Notes: generated by a model not told the origin, from the letters alone. DNA of 64,000 nucleotides from Phylloscopus collybita (GCA_027886175.1 JAJNNQ010000077.1:1736001-1800000), one strand, 5' to 3'; positions 1 to 10,964 are shown, numbered from the stretch's first letter. A program made the numbers and translations.

Positions 1-13
1 TGTTGTTTTTTTT

Positions 14-537
14 AGGGGATTTTAGCAGCTCTGCAACAGCTTCAGCTCCCTCTCAGCATGTGGAACTTTGGCATGGAGGAGTCAGGCTGCTTTCAGCATT
101 CTTCACCCCCAAAGCAGCATGATTCCCTTCTTCATTTCCCCCTGGGGGCTTTGCAAACAGGGCCTTGTTGGAGCTGTTTGAGCCCATTGCAGGCAGAGCC
201 TCCTGCTCCAGCAGGAACTGCCTTTCCTGTGCCAGGACCAGGGCAGGTCCTGCTGCAGGAAAAGCCCCAGGCCAGCCCCAGCGGAGGGAAGGGCTCGCGC
301 ACAAGTGCAGAGTGCCGTGCTGGGAGCTGTGCCAGGGAGAGCCTGAGGCACCAAAGGCCCCTGGGCAGCAGCAGCTGCTTCCAGGCCATGGCCAGAAGCC
401 TCCCTTGGCCACCGGGCCTGGTGGCCACCAGTGCAGAGCTGCTGGCTCAGGGCTCATTTCTGCCTGGGCTCTGCCCCAGCCCACAGAGTGTCAGCTCAGC
501 CCTGACTCTGGCACAGCCCCTGGGCCTGAGCCCTGCA
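14..537. repeat. Duplicated segment, inverted copy of 39131-39653
   Basis: This stretch matches the reverse complement of 39131-39653 across almost its whole length, with scattered substitutions. It ends exactly where the LTR at 538 begins, so the LTR cuts the segment off; in the other copy the sequence runs on into an olfactory receptor remnant. Open frames exist on both strands, but they come from GC-rich DNA with few stops. No known protein or RNA was recognised. It probably belongs to receptor-associated repeat DNA. Confidence 0.8.
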
Positions 538-1243
538 TGTTATAAATGGGCCAGGAGACCAGCTCCTTTGAAAAAGCCTTTATTAGAAATCAGCTCTGGG
601 TAGGGGGCCCGAGGGGCTGCGCACGCCGCCGCTGCTCCCAGTAGACACCACGGAGGAGGAGGTGCAGTCGAATCTGCTGCTGCTGGTGCTGCTGCAGAGT
701 CGGGATTCCTTCCTCACGGGGGTTCCGATAGAATCCCTTTGGCTCGTGTGGTCCAGGGGCGTCACCTCTCTCCAGTTCTTTTTAGGCCATGGCGAGAAAG
801 TAACAAAAGAATGCCTGCTGCCTGCAGGTAGCTAGACGTGTGCCTGGCAGAGTTTTGTCCTTCTCAGGTCCAGTTTCTGTGTCGGCTCGCTGTCCCAGGG
901 GTTTTTCTAGCTCCAACTGGACTCTCGGCCGCAGCCAGGCACCATGGGAGTTCTTTCATCTCCATATTGGGCGGAGCCCACAGCTCGACGGCCGACGGCA
1001 GGAAGCAGCAGGAAGCGGCGGGGGGGGAGCGACAAGGCGGCGGTGGCGGGCTCGTCGGGAGAGGGGAAAGCCCAGAATTCAGGGAGAAAGGGTACAGAAC
1101 TTGTACATAATGAACAGAAATTCAGGGTACAGATTCCACATGAACAGTTTAAAACAGGCAAGTAACAGTGCAACTTTAATTTTACAGCAAAACAATGTAA
1201 CAGTACAACTCGGGAGTGCATAACCTGGGGCTAATTTCTTTCA
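538..1243 (-). repeat. 3' LTR of the class I provirus
   Basis: It is bounded by TG on the left and CA on the right as read on the plus strand. It closely matches the LTR at 7233-7941 and the opposite-strand solo LTR at 9897-10625, with differences of roughly one base in 20-25 by eye. Read on the minus strand, it starts next to a polypurine tract and carries AATAAA near its end. A CTG/CAG-rich stretch near 678-697 varies between the three copies. Confidence 0.92.
579..584 (-). promoter_or_regulatory. LTR polyadenylation signal
   Basis: AATAAA on the minus strand, about 45 bases before the LTR end. The same hexamer is kept at the matching place in the 7233 LTR and in the solo LTR (10579-10584). 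Confidence 0.7.
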
Positions 1244-1244
1244 A

Positions 1245-1254
1245 TCCCCCCTCT
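1245..1254 (-). promoter_or_regulatory. Polypurine tract
   Basis: Minus-strand AGAGGGGGGA, followed by one T and then the TG that opens the 3' LTR. This is the expected place and composition for the primer of plus-strand DNA synthesis in a retrovirus, and it supports the LTR boundary at 1243. Confidence 0.8.
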
Positions 1255-1281
1255 ATTTCTTTGATCGGGCTTTAGCCCGCA

Positions 1282-2870
1282 TCAATTGGTCATGTCTGAC
1301 TCAAGGGAATAAATCTGTTTTAATTCTTGGTATTGGTCATAAATTCTTTTTGCTGTGCTCAGTTCTTCTTGGGGTTCCAATCTAATTGTATTTGTAGGTT
1401 TCTGAATCTTTACTTTAGGGATTTGGAGACTAGCTGGAACAGTAGTGGCTACAGTTCGAATTAGACAGGGAAGTATGCAGGGGAGAAGTAGGAGACTGAC
1501 AAAGGCACTTATTGCAATGAACACTACTTTTTCCCACCAGGTCCCTTCAAAGGACCAGAAGTTGTCCCACCAGTCTATATTAATTAAGGGCTTCCATTCC
1601 TGGGTACTTACATACGCAATTTTTTGTATTTCTTTGGAAATATTTTTTATTACCTTACTTTCATAATCGACTGCTAGTTTGATTTGATAAACTACTGCTC
1701 TTGTCTGTGCCAATTGGTTACTGATATGATCAAGGGCAATGGCTGTTTTGTTTGATATTCTTTTTTATACTGCATGTAATCTGATAATTTTATTCAACAT
1801 GTAAATTGGAGTTCGGCACCCCCATGATCTATCTTGTGTCCAAGTTGCTGGCCTATATGTTTTTACTATTTCTTTTGGTGTCCATATTTTACTCTTCCAT
1901 GTTTGTGTGCTGCCCCTCCTCCTCTTTCGGTATTTCCTTTTTAAATTTTCATATAAGGGTATGCCTAAATGGTTTCCTGATTCTTGTGGGAGGAGGGAGA
2001 AGGCTGGTTTGATGATTCCTATGGTGCAGCTACCCGCCCAATCTCCTGGGAGATGGGTGTAGGTTTTGTCATCACAAATCCAAAAGAGGTGTTTTGGGGC
2101 TTTCCAGGATGTGTTTTGTGTGTCATAGGGGTGTTCCCAATATTTTGAAATCTCTCTGATTCCCCAAAAAAGATTGGTCCCTTTATTAGTGCACTCATGT
2201 AGACCATAACTTTTATTACAGACGCACCCTGATTCTTTTTTCCCAATAGACCAATATTTTTCAGGTTCCCTGGGGATCCCTTTTTGTTTTAACTCTTCGA
2301 TCAGTAGGTACCCTTTACAAGCCATTCTTCCTAGGAAGGTTTTCTACTTTTCCCCCGTTATTAACTTCCATCTCAGGATGTCTAGGGGTGATAAGCTTGT
2401 CCCTTCCCAGGGCCATACTTCAGACATTTGTGCGCTTTTACATATCCAGCAGTATGTTATATTTAGTTTATGGCTGATTCCCTCTACCAGATCGACAAAT
2501 AGACTTTTCCCAAGGGGTTCATCTATTTCATTCTTTTTCACCACCAGTGGTTTTTCTTTTACCAGATCTGCTACTCCCTCTGTATTTCTTAACTTTTTAA
2601 AACAGAACCACTCTCTGATAGGGCACTCCCCAATCAGGCACTGCTTAAATGTGCAGCATTTTTTGCAATCCAATATTGTTTTTCCTCTTTTTGACAGGTG
2701 GATAATTGGGTCATGTCAAAACATGTGGGATTCACATGGGTGTGAACTCTCATAAGGGATTGTAGATTCTCCCCATCACAAACTGAATGACAGCATTTGG
2801 AGCAAGCCCCATCTGTAAACTTGCTTATCAATAGGACTACTATCAGTCCCTCCAAGAGTCCAGTATGAAC
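1282..2870 (-). pseudogene. env: Broken env gene (surface and transmembrane parts)
   Basis: Three minus-strand open pieces make up a degraded envelope glycoprotein gene. The first, near 2870-2634, begins with a hydrophobic leader (LLEGLIVVLLIS) that resembles a signal peptide. The second (2673-2344) carries CWIC at 2440-2451, the CXXC type of gamma-type surface subunits. The third (2325-1765) has a basic RKRRR stretch at 1915-1929, where a host protease would separate surface from transmembrane subunit. The piece at 1713-1282 has one hydrophobic membrane segment (about residues 62-86) followed by a cytoplasmic tail. Frameshifts and stops separate the pieces, so no complete envelope protein can be made. 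The AT-rich 3102-3349 between integrase and env holds nothing else recognisable. Confidence 0.85.
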
Positions 2871-3058
2871 CATTCTATTTGTGGGTCCTTTGGTCTCACC
2901 TGGCCTTGCCTCTTGGGTCAGGGGGTTCTTTCTCCTCATCATATCAATAGGACTACTATTAGTCCCTCCAAGAGTCCAGTATGAACCTGCCCCCATCTCG
3001 CTCTGAGGGTTCTCTTTGGTCTCACCTGGTCTTGCCTCTTGGGTCAGGGAGTTCTTAG
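2827..3058 (-). repeat. 116-bp tandem duplication before/inside env start
   Basis: The sequence beginning ATCAATAGGACTACTAT at 2827 recurs at 2943, and the similarity runs on through a shared 'ctcacctgg..cttgcctcttgggtcagg' region in each unit. The spacing of 116 bp is not a multiple of three, so the second unit shifts the frame around the env leader. The units differ by substitutions and a small insertion. Confidence 0.75.
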
Positions 3059-3349
3059 GCTGGATTTGTGGAGTTCTCCCTTGTTTATTCCCACCTTCCA
3101 CCTTTTTCTTAGTTTTAGTTAGCTCCCTTTGGGTGTGCCCTATGACAGATTTAATTCCTTAAATTAAGAATTACTGCTACTTATCACTTTTACATTAACA
3201 CTTTGTGACTCATTATAACAATTTATAACATCGGATTTAACCATTATTTTACAATTTTATATTAACACTTTTTAACCTCTTATAACAATGTGGATTTTTA
3301 ACAATGGTAACGGACAGCTTGTAATAACTGTTATTGTCCCTTATTGGCT

Positions 3350-4460
3350 TTAACTGGTTTTTGCTTGTTTCCTGAGAGTTACTTTGAGGGTGTCTGGATC
3401 TCGAGTGGTAGTCCACTCAGAGGGAACCCTTGTTGGGGTTTCAGGGTCAGAGGGATCTGACCCCTTGTTGCGGTCAGAGGGATCACTCGGGGGTGGTAAT
3501 GGTCCTTTCACTCTGGTGATGTGGGTCCAGCCCTTTTCCTGGGTTCGCACTGCAGTATGAGTAGTGAGCAGAACTTGGAATGGGCCTTCGAATTTAGGGG
3601 TTAGTGGGGTGGTATTCCAGGATTTAATTAAAACCCAGTCTCCTGGTTTTATTTGGTGCATGTCAGTGTCCAAGGGAGAGGTTTGAGGAAGATACCCTCT
3701 TCTTTTAAGATCTGCCAATGTCTTTCCAATTGTTTTTACATATTCCTGGGTAGCGGCCTCTCCTTCTAAATAATCCCCAGTGCTATAGGGGGTCAGTAAA
3801 AAGGGGAGTCCAAACATCATCTCATATGGTGAAGCCCCTATGTCAGATCTTGGTCGGACCCGGATTCGCAGAAGGGCCAGGGGCAGACGCTTGAGCCAAT
3901 TCATTCCTGTTTCGGTTATCAACTTAGTTAATACATTTTTGAGGGTTTTATTCATCCTCTCAACTCTCCCTGAACTTTGGGGATGCCAGGGTGTATGCAA
4001 CCACCACCCGATTCCTAAGGCTTTATTGACATCATGTAGAATTTTGGCTACAAAATGAGGGCCTCGGTCTGAACCAGCACTATTCACCAGCCCATACCGG
4101 GGGATGATGTGTTCTAATAATACCTTTATTACCACTTGTGCCGTCTCCTCTCCAGCAGGAAAGGCTTCCACCCAATGGGCCAAACAATCAACCATAACAA
4201 GTAGATACCTGCAACCCTGTACTGAAGGCACCTCGGCAAAATTCACCTGTACATTTTGAAAGGGTCCCAATGCCATCCGTCTTCCTCCTGGGGCACTCCC
4301 CCCACATCGCTTTCTGATTTACCTTTTGGCATATAAGGCATCCTTCAGTTACTGCTTTGGCTAGACCATACACCCCAATACATAAATATTCTCTTAAAAA
4401 AAAATGATCACATAACCCTTGGGTGCCCCAGTGGGTCAGGCTCTGCATTTCTGTTAGCAT
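3350..4460 (-). pseudogene. pol: Broken pol: integrase domain
   Basis: The 4460-4188 piece carries the N-terminal zinc-binding part (LTHWGTQGL, then CLICQKVN). After a frameshift, 4276-3350 gives the catalytic core and the C-terminal DNA-binding part (KPGDWVLIK, then FEGPFQVLLTTHTAV). Of the D,D-35-E triad, the second aspartate (SDRGPHF) and the glutamate (SGRVERMN) are present. The first position reads QVNFAEVP, with asparagine where the family has aspartate. The frameshift and the lost catalytic residue both argue that it is inactive. The protein family is a gamma-type retroviral integrase. Confidence 0.9.
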
Positions 4461-4880
4461 TTTTTCAAGCTAGGGCTTTATTTAAAAACTTTCATCTATC
4501 TGGGGTTAACCATTCCCCTTGCCTCCCTTGGTACAACCCTAACTTCTTTATTTCTCTCAACTTATGTTCATCATATATTAGTTCTCTTCTTTTGTCAGCT
4601 GGCAGGATCTTGGATGGCAGTCCACTTGGGGAGACTCGTGGGGGATTTTTCTGGGTTTTGTCCATAGTTAGGAGGAGTTGATACTGGTCCTTTTACACGG
4701 GAAACGTCAGTCCACTCTTTTTCTTGGGTCCAAACAGCAGCATGGGTTACTAATTTCTAGCTTTTTCCTGATATCAGGCCAGGATCTAGCACAGAACTGC
4801 ACTTTTAACAGCACTTGGCCCTCAGGACTGTCGGGATCCACGTAACCAAAAATCTCCTCCCCTGCTTAACTAGGTGGCTG
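4461..4880 (-). pseudogene. Displaced second integrase C-terminal fragment
   Basis: On the minus strand, near 4770-4600, short frames read like the integrase C-terminus at 3480-3560 (EKEWTDVSRVKGP here, EKGWTHITRVKGP there). It therefore lies upstream of the integrase N-terminal part, out of the normal order, where protease and reverse transcriptase should be. It may be a rearranged or template-switched piece from a related element. Stops interrupt it. Confidence 0.55.
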
Positions 4881-4885
4881 GGGTC

Positions 4886-6103
4886 TCATTCCCCCTGGGT
4901 CCCATCAAAGGCCAGCTTGGTGCCACAACCCCGGGGAACAGACCCTCCGATGCCCCTCACCACCAGGGTTCCACAGTCTCCCACATTCTGCCCTTCCCCT
5001 TTTCCACCTGGATCCCACCCTGGATCCGCCCGCGAGAGCCCGTCCCCTGCCCGGGGCCCAAACCTGCTCCCCTGTTCCCAGACTTGCATCCCCGCGACAT
5101 GGACCATGGCCATCTCCTTGGGGCTGAACAAGGCACCCAAAATAGAGTTCATCTCACTCCAGGTGCAAACATTAGGATTCAGGAACCGATCCACCCAGCC
5201 AGCCACCCCCACCAGGTCCCCAACCAGGCCTCCCAGCTCTTTCTTAAAGCCCCCAACTTCTGAAGCTGTCAGAGGTGCATCCCCAGCTGCCCCACTTATC
5301 GGGACTTTCCTTAGGGGGAAGAACTTTGTTCTTGACCTGGTGCCACAGTAGGGTCCTTTTGGGGTTTCTATATTATTGGCTGGCAAGTCCAGCTCCCAGT
5401 TGTGTGGGAGTGCAGGAACAGTAGATGGTGAAGGGGAGTGGCCTAGGCCAGTGTTAGGAGAGGTTGAGGATAGAGCTGAAGAGCAGAAGGGATTAGCATT
5501 CGAGATAGTCGGGTTAGATTAAGGTGGTAGAGAGAGTGGAGCTGTAGGGGGTAATCCTGTTGGGGAGCAAGCTGAAGAAGGAATAAGGATCATGGTTTGG
5601 AGAGATGGGGAGGGGTTCACAGGTAAAGCTGGAGGGTTAGCAGGGACAGTTTGGGGTATCCCAGGGTAAACGGGAGGAGGAGGCAAATAATCAAGAGAGT
5701 CACAATTGTGACTGCTTTCCTCCCTTTTCTCTTTTTCATCTTTCTTCTTTCTCTCTTGTAGCTTACAAATCTTAGCTGTTTCACCTTCGGTTCTGTGTTT
5801 CTGCCAGCAGGCAGCATAAAGGATCTGCTCAGTATCTGAGTCCCCTCGGGATTTCAGATACTGGTTTAATTGCGAGCACATCCAGGGGTCCTTAGTTCCA
5901 CACCACGGCCATTTTCCAGGTAAATTTAAAGTGGGCCAAACCTCAATACAATAATGGATCATTTTAACTTTGCTCAAATTTTTAGTGGCCTCATCCGTAT
6001 CCCATAGTTCCAACATTTGTCCTAGTGGACTATCTGGGGGAATGTTCTTTATCTTCCCCTTTTCCTCCTCAGGCGGTTTTTGCTTACTCTTGTATGCTCC
6101 CAT
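4886..6103 (-). pseudogene. gag: Broken gag gene (matrix, proline-rich, capsid part)
   Basis: The likely start is the methionine at 6103, because it gives MGAYKS, a glycine-2 suited to myristoylation; an upstream in-frame methionine at 6127 lacks this. The first frame runs to 5519 and has a gamma-type matrix region (SPLGQMLELWD, a following WP/W-rich part, then SQLNQYLKSR), a lysine-rich linker and a proline-rich segment (LPPPPVYPG). After a stop and a frame change, 5386-4886 has a capsid-like part (FPLRKVPI, then FKKELGGLVGDLVGVAGW, then ILGALFSPKEM). The rest of capsid and the nucleocapsid are missing. It is not functional. Confidence 0.85.
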
Positions 6104-7211
6104 TCTCACTAGGTAATCTTCACTCACTCTATGAACACCCGTCAGTGGCTCCAGTTACCCGCTCTCGGGGTCTGGCCACCACTCCTGCCAGTGCTCAGAG
6201 TGCCCTGTCAGTAGCCTGATATCCCGCCCTTAGAGATTCAGTCACTACCCCAGCCAGCACCCCTCTTCCTCTCCAGTATATCAATCGAGTTTCCGTAAGC
6301 AGCCGGTCAACCTGGGCCCAGAGTTCCAGTCACCACTTACAGCCAGGACCCAGATGTGCAGTGTGCAACTCACTCACTCTCCCTATCGTTAAGTCCCTCG
6401 CACCTTGGGACTTCCCTAACTTTCATTCATCCTACACCCAGGCGGTATACTCAAAAGACCCCGGGCCCTGTAGGCTCTCCGCACCTGGAACGCATACCTC
6501 TCACTTCTAGGTACCCCCAACCAGTGCGCCCACTCCTGTACCCCGGTAGTTACCCCAGCTGGTGTCCCAAGCCAGTAGTGGTTGCAGTTACCCACCCTCA
6601 GGGTCTGACCACCACTGCTGCTGGACACCCCGGGCCGTAACTCGGCCAGTACCCTCTCTCACTCCCCACACCCTGTTAGCTACCCCAGCCAGTATCCCAA
6701 CCCGTGGACACCCCGGGCCGTAACCTCAGCCAGTGTGGTGTGTGCTACACCCACGGCTCCAGGCTTTCCGCACGCTTGGATCAGCCTGAGCAGCCTGCCT
6801 CCGTAGATTCTAGAATGGAGGCGGGCCTATCCTATAATCACACACCCTGTGACGTGCCACTCACTCTCTAAATTACCTCCGCACGCCCGGAGGGGGGCGC
6901 CTATGCCCCTGGAGACGCCTCTTTCACTCCGTTCTCCTTTCGCTTCCCTCCTTTCCCGGCCAGGTCCCTCGCGGGAGACTGGAAACGCGGTACTGGGAGG
7001 TCCACACTCGCTCCAAAGATCCGAGCTACCGGTCTTTGTCTCACTCACACACCATTCGCTCGTCTCCACTCCCGCCACCGGCTATACTTTATCGGCGCTC
7101 CTCCGTGCTGTCCGATCCCAGGCTGTCTTCCTTGGTCCGGTGTGACCAGCTGTCCTAGGGATCCAAAGGGCGGTCGGCCGTCCCGTCCTCGGTCCTCTTC
7201 AGGCGTGGTCA
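6104..7211 (-). other. Provirus leader between primer site and gag
   Basis: This is a 1.1 kb untranslated leader. It contains many imperfect copies of a short motif such as ACCCCAGCCAGTA (plus strand), for example around 6250, 6550, 6670 and 6725, suggesting local duplication. Packaging signals would be expected here but cannot be pinpointed. The open frames are short and unrelated to known proteins. Confidence 0.6.
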
Positions 7212-7229
7212 CGTCCCGGCGAGCCCCCA
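7212..7229 (-). promoter_or_regulatory. Primer binding site, tRNA-Pro-like
   Basis: Minus-strand TGGGGGCTCGCCGGGACG lies three bases inside the 5' LTR edge. It resembles the proline-tRNA primer site of gammaretroviruses, with a missing base in the middle. The position and sequence confirm the orientation and class of the provirus. Confidence 0.85.
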
Positions 7230-7232
7230 ATT

Positions 7233-7941
7233 TGTTATAAATGGGCCAGGAGACCAGCTCCTTTGAAAAAGCCTTTATTAGAAATCAGCTCTGGGTAGGG
7301 GGCCCGGGGGCTGCGCACGCCGCCGCTGCTCCCTGAAGACACCACGGAGGATGAGGTGCAGGTCGAATCTGCTGCTGCTGGTGCTGCTGCAGAGTCGGGA
7401 TTCCGTCCTCACGGGGGTTCCAATAGAATCGCTTTGGCTCGTGTGGTCCAGGGGCGTTACCTTTCTCCAGTTCCTTTCAGGTCATGGCGACAAAGTAACA
7501 AAAGAATGCCTGCTGCCTGCAGGTAGCTAGACATGTGCCTCGCACAGTTTTGTCCTTCTTAGGTCCAGTTTCTGTGTCGGCTCGCTGTCCCAGGGGTTTT
7601 TCTAGCTCCAACTGGACTTTCGGCCGCAGCCAGGCACCATGGGAGTTCTTTCATCTCCATATTGGGCGGAGCCCACAGCTCGACGGCCGTCGGCAGGGAG
7701 CAGCAGGAAGCGGCGGGGGGGCGGAGCGACAAGGCGGCGGCGGCGTTTCGTCGGGAGAGGGGAAAGCCGAGGATTCAGGGAGAAAGGGTACAGAACTTGG
7801 ACATAACGAACAGAAATTCAGGGTACAGATTCAACATGAACGGTTTGAAACAAGCAAGTAACAGTGCAACTTTAATTTTACAGCGAAACAATGTAACAGT
7901 ACAACTCGGGGGAGTGCATAGCCTGGGGCTAATTTCTTTCA
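7233..7941 (-). repeat. 5' LTR of the class I provirus
   Basis: It matches the LTR at 538-1243 end to end, with TG/CA borders. The right flank (GTCCTTATC) does not repeat the bases left of 538, so no target-site duplication is visible. Confidence 0.92.
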
Positions 7942-9510
7942 GTCCTTATCAAAACCCTTTCCAAGGGCTGGGTTTTCAAGCTGGAGGTTGAAGCACAGTG
8001 AGTTTCTCTGGATAATGCTGCAGCCCCATCTCACCAGATGCAGAAATGGGCCAGAATCTGGCATTTTGAGTGTGAATTTGGGGTCCTGGCCTTGCCCCAA
8101 AGGAGAGACAGGATGTTCCCTGCAATGTCTGCAGGGAGAAGAACAGATGGGGAAGTGTTTGCAGGGCCCCTTGGAGGGAATACTGGGGTTCCTGTCAGCA
8201 GGATCCTTTTGTAGATTCAGGCTGGAGTGGGCAGCACTTCCATCTGCAGCTTCCATGTGCTGCTCCAGCAGCTGCTGCTGGGCACCCTGAGGGAAGAGGC
8301 CACGGCAGGGATGGAAATGCTGCATGGACCGCACCAGGCAGGGCCAGGAGTGAGCTTTGCCTTCCTGGCTGGTGAAATGAGGCTGCTTTAGTGCAAGACA
8401 AGGCAAAGATAAAGTCAAGTTCAACGATTCAAGGAAAATGTAGAAAATTGGAAGGCTCTCAAATGCCGCACACATTCATCTGTTAGCTCTTCAGTGTCAG
8501 TCCTTGTAAAAAGCCTTTCCAGTTTTCCTTTGGATTCCAGGGTCCACAGCTGGGCTTTAGAGTTGAACTATTCTTATTTTCCAGGGTTTTAAAGAGAGCT
8601 CTGAATTGGGCCGCTCTTGTCATTTCTTGTGCTCTCCTGACCTTGAAAAAGGTTCTGTGCTCCTGTGAGCCACATTTGGAGGGGTGGTTGGCAACCATGG
8701 AATCCTCTGGGAAAGCACTTGATTGACTGCAGGGCCTGGCTGGAAAGCTCAGCCTGGGGAAAGAACTGTTCCAGATGCCTCTGTCCCTGTCCAGCTCCTC
8801 ACAACTGAGTCCCTGAACACTCAGAGTGGTTTACAGGGATTTATTTTCCCCTCCTGTTCATTTGGAGGTGATTTGGGATCCTTTAGAGGAACATCTGAAC
8901 AACCCCTGCCCCCATTCCATTTTATTCTCTCTGCTTTGGAGTTGGCCTGCTGGGTTTGACATGGAAATTGGTGGTGTCTCCCCATTCTTCCCTCCAGCCC
9001 TCAACTGTAACTTGTATTAAACACTGCAAACGGCCTCATTTATCTGGTGGGGAAGGTGTGAGGTGGAGAAAGTGTTTTCATGAATCTTGTGATAGTATAG
9101 AAAAATGAGATTTGTCATTTTGGTGTGGTGTTGGCTGTTGGGATTTGAGAGTTTTTTTCTTCTTGTTGTTGTTATTATTGTTTATTAGTATTACTTTTCA
9201 TTGGCAAGACTTTTAAATCTTAGACATTATTACAGTGGCTGGATGTCACTCACTGGGAAAATTCCCTTGCTTTTCCCACCAGGATTAAACTGTACAGTCG
9301 ACTCCAAGTTACCAGTGGATTCTAAAGATGGAAAATGCTGTTAATGGTGGGGTTGGTGTGGTTTGGAGCTGGGGAAGGGTCTCAATCCCTCCCAGAGGTG
9401 CCCCAAGCCTGCTCTGCTGCCATGTCTGCACTTGTGGCCCCTCACAGCTGCCCTGCCCTGGGGGGACCCCCCAGGGGGTTGGGATGCCCCTCCTGCCAGG
9501 GCTGGGGCTC
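7942..9510. other. No gene recognised
   Basis: Mixed-composition DNA. Open frames up to 178 codons occur, but they show no known motif and no support from a second copy in the window. The part near 9120-9240 is T-rich. Nothing functional can be supported. Confidence 0.5.
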
Positions 9511-9896
9511 CTCATGGCCCCTCACAGCTCCTTGTGGCCTCTCATGGCCCCTCACAGCCCCTCATAGCCTCATAGAACCTCTCATGGCCCCTCATGGCTC
9601 TCACAGCCCTTCATGGTTCTTCATTTCCCCTCACAGTTCCTCATGGCCTCTCACTGCCCTTCATGGCCCCTCACATCCCCTCATGGACCCAGAGAACCTC
9701 TCATGGCCCCTCATGGCATTCTCATGGCTCTTCATTTCCCCTCATGGTGTGTCACAGCCCTCATATCCCCTCATGGCCCCTCACAACCCCTCATGGCCCA
9801 TCAAAGCCCTTCATGGCCCCATAGAACTTTTCCTGGCCCCTCATGGCATCTCACAGCCCTTCATGGATTTTCATTTCCCTTCAAAGCTCCTCATGG
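9511..9896. repeat. Decamer tandem repeat (TCATGGCCCC type)
   Basis: About 38 head-to-tail units of exactly 10 bp, variants of TCATGGCCCC and TCACAGCCCC, with TCATTTCCCC and ATAGAACCTC as recurrent sub-types. The phase is kept almost without indels until the LTR at 9897 cuts it off in the middle of a unit. Blocks of sub-types recur in the same order, suggesting a higher-order repeat of roughly 130-150 bp. Confidence 0.9.
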
Positions 9897-10625
9897 TGAA
9901 AGAAATAGCCCCAGGTTATGCACTCCTAAGTTGTACTGTTGTGCTGTTTTGCTGTAAAATTAAAGTTGCACTGTTACTTGCCTGTTTTAAACTGTTCATG
10001 TTGAATCTGTACCCCTGAATTTCTGCTCGTTATGTCCAAGTTCTGTACCCTTTCTCCCTGAATTCTGGGGTTCCCCTCTCCACCGACTAAAGCCTGCACG
10101 CCGCTGCCGCCTGTTGTCCCCCCCTGCTGCTTCCTGCTGCCCCCTGCTGCTTCCTGCTGCTCCCTGCCGCCTGCTGTCGAGCTGTGGACTCCGCCCAGTA
10201 TGGAGATGAGGAACTCCCATGGTGCCTGGCTGCGGCCGGAGGTCCAGTTGGAGCTAGAAAAGCCCCTGGGACAGCGAGCCGACACAGAAACTGGACCTAA
10301 GAAGGACAAAGCTGTGCGAGGCACACGTCCAGCTACCTGCAGGTAGCAGGTATTTTTTGTTACTTTCTCACCATGACCTGAAAGGAACTGGAGAGAGGTG
10401 ACCCCCCTGGACCACACAAGCCAAAGGGATTCTATGGGAACCCCCGTGAGGAAGGAATCCCGACTCTGCAGCAGCAGCAGCAGCAGCAGATTCGACTGCA
10501 CCTCCTCCTCCGTGGTGTCTACTGGGAGCAGCGGTGGCGTGCGCAGCCCCTCGGGCCCCCTACCCAGAGCTGATTTCTAATAAAGGCCTTTTCAAAGGAG
10601 CTGGTCTCCTGGCCCATTTATAACA
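9897..10625 (+). mobile_element. Solo LTR, same family as the class I provirus
   Basis: It opens with TGAAAGAAATAGCC and closes with CATTTATAACA, and is the reverse complement of the proviral LTRs with modest divergence. AATAAA lies at 10579-10584. The left flank is the decamer repeat (..TCATGG) and the right flank is CCTGTGGCCC, so there is no target-site duplication. A CTGCTGC/CCTGCTGC-rich stretch near 10100-10180 is longer than in the other LTRs. Confidence 0.9.
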
Positions 10626-10964
10626 CCTGTGGCCCTGCCAGCCCTGCCCAGCCCTTGGCCATCTCTCCTGCAGCCTGTGCCCCCTGTGCCTGCTGCTGCT
10701 GCTGTGCCCTGGCCGGCTGCACACGCCCATCTCGCTGTCCCCCCAGCATTTCTCAGCCCAGCATTTCTCTGCCCTCCCTGGGCTCCCTGCACCCAGCGCT
10801 GCCGGCTCCTGGCACACAGAGCCAGGGCAGGGCCCAGGCTCACGCTGGGACACCTCCTGCACCAAAATTCTACCCTGGCAGGGACTTTCCTTTCTCCTCA
10901 GCTCCAGGCTGAACCTTCCAAGCTGCACTTTGGGGAGGTTTCCTTCTCTTCCCACTGCCAAGGA
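10626..10964. repeat. GC-rich receptor-flank repeat
   Basis: The first 50 bp match 50041-50090 and, inverted, 29240-29290, both next to CR1 pieces. After that the similarity to those loci fades. No gene is seen. Confidence 0.55.

Larger units (their letters stand above)
538..7941 (-). mobile_element. Gammaretrovirus-like (class I) endogenous provirus
   Basis: Two similar LTRs of about 0.7 kb (538-1243 and 7233-7941) bound a minus-strand interior. In transcription order it holds a tRNA-Pro-like primer site, a leader, gag matrix and capsid remnants, an integrase remnant, env surface and transmembrane remnants, and a G-rich polypurine tract next to the 3' LTR. The gene order, the MG start of gag, the CWIC motif in env and the Pro-type primer site all point to a gamma-type retrovirus. 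Protease, reverse transcriptase and RNase H are absent, apparently by internal deletion, and every remaining frame is interrupted. The flanks show no matching 4-6 bp target-site duplication. The element cannot be autonomous. Confidence 0.92.

Noticed and set aside
53..484. A 143-codon frame on the minus strand, also open at 39184-39615
   Set aside because: The two copies differ at 11 residues, so most base changes alter the protein. No domain was recognised and other frames over the same DNA are just as open, so there is no sign of selection for coding.
9335..10018. A 227-codon frame over the decamer repeat
   Set aside because: A 10-bp unit gives a low-complexity peptide in every frame, and the frame runs on into an LTR.
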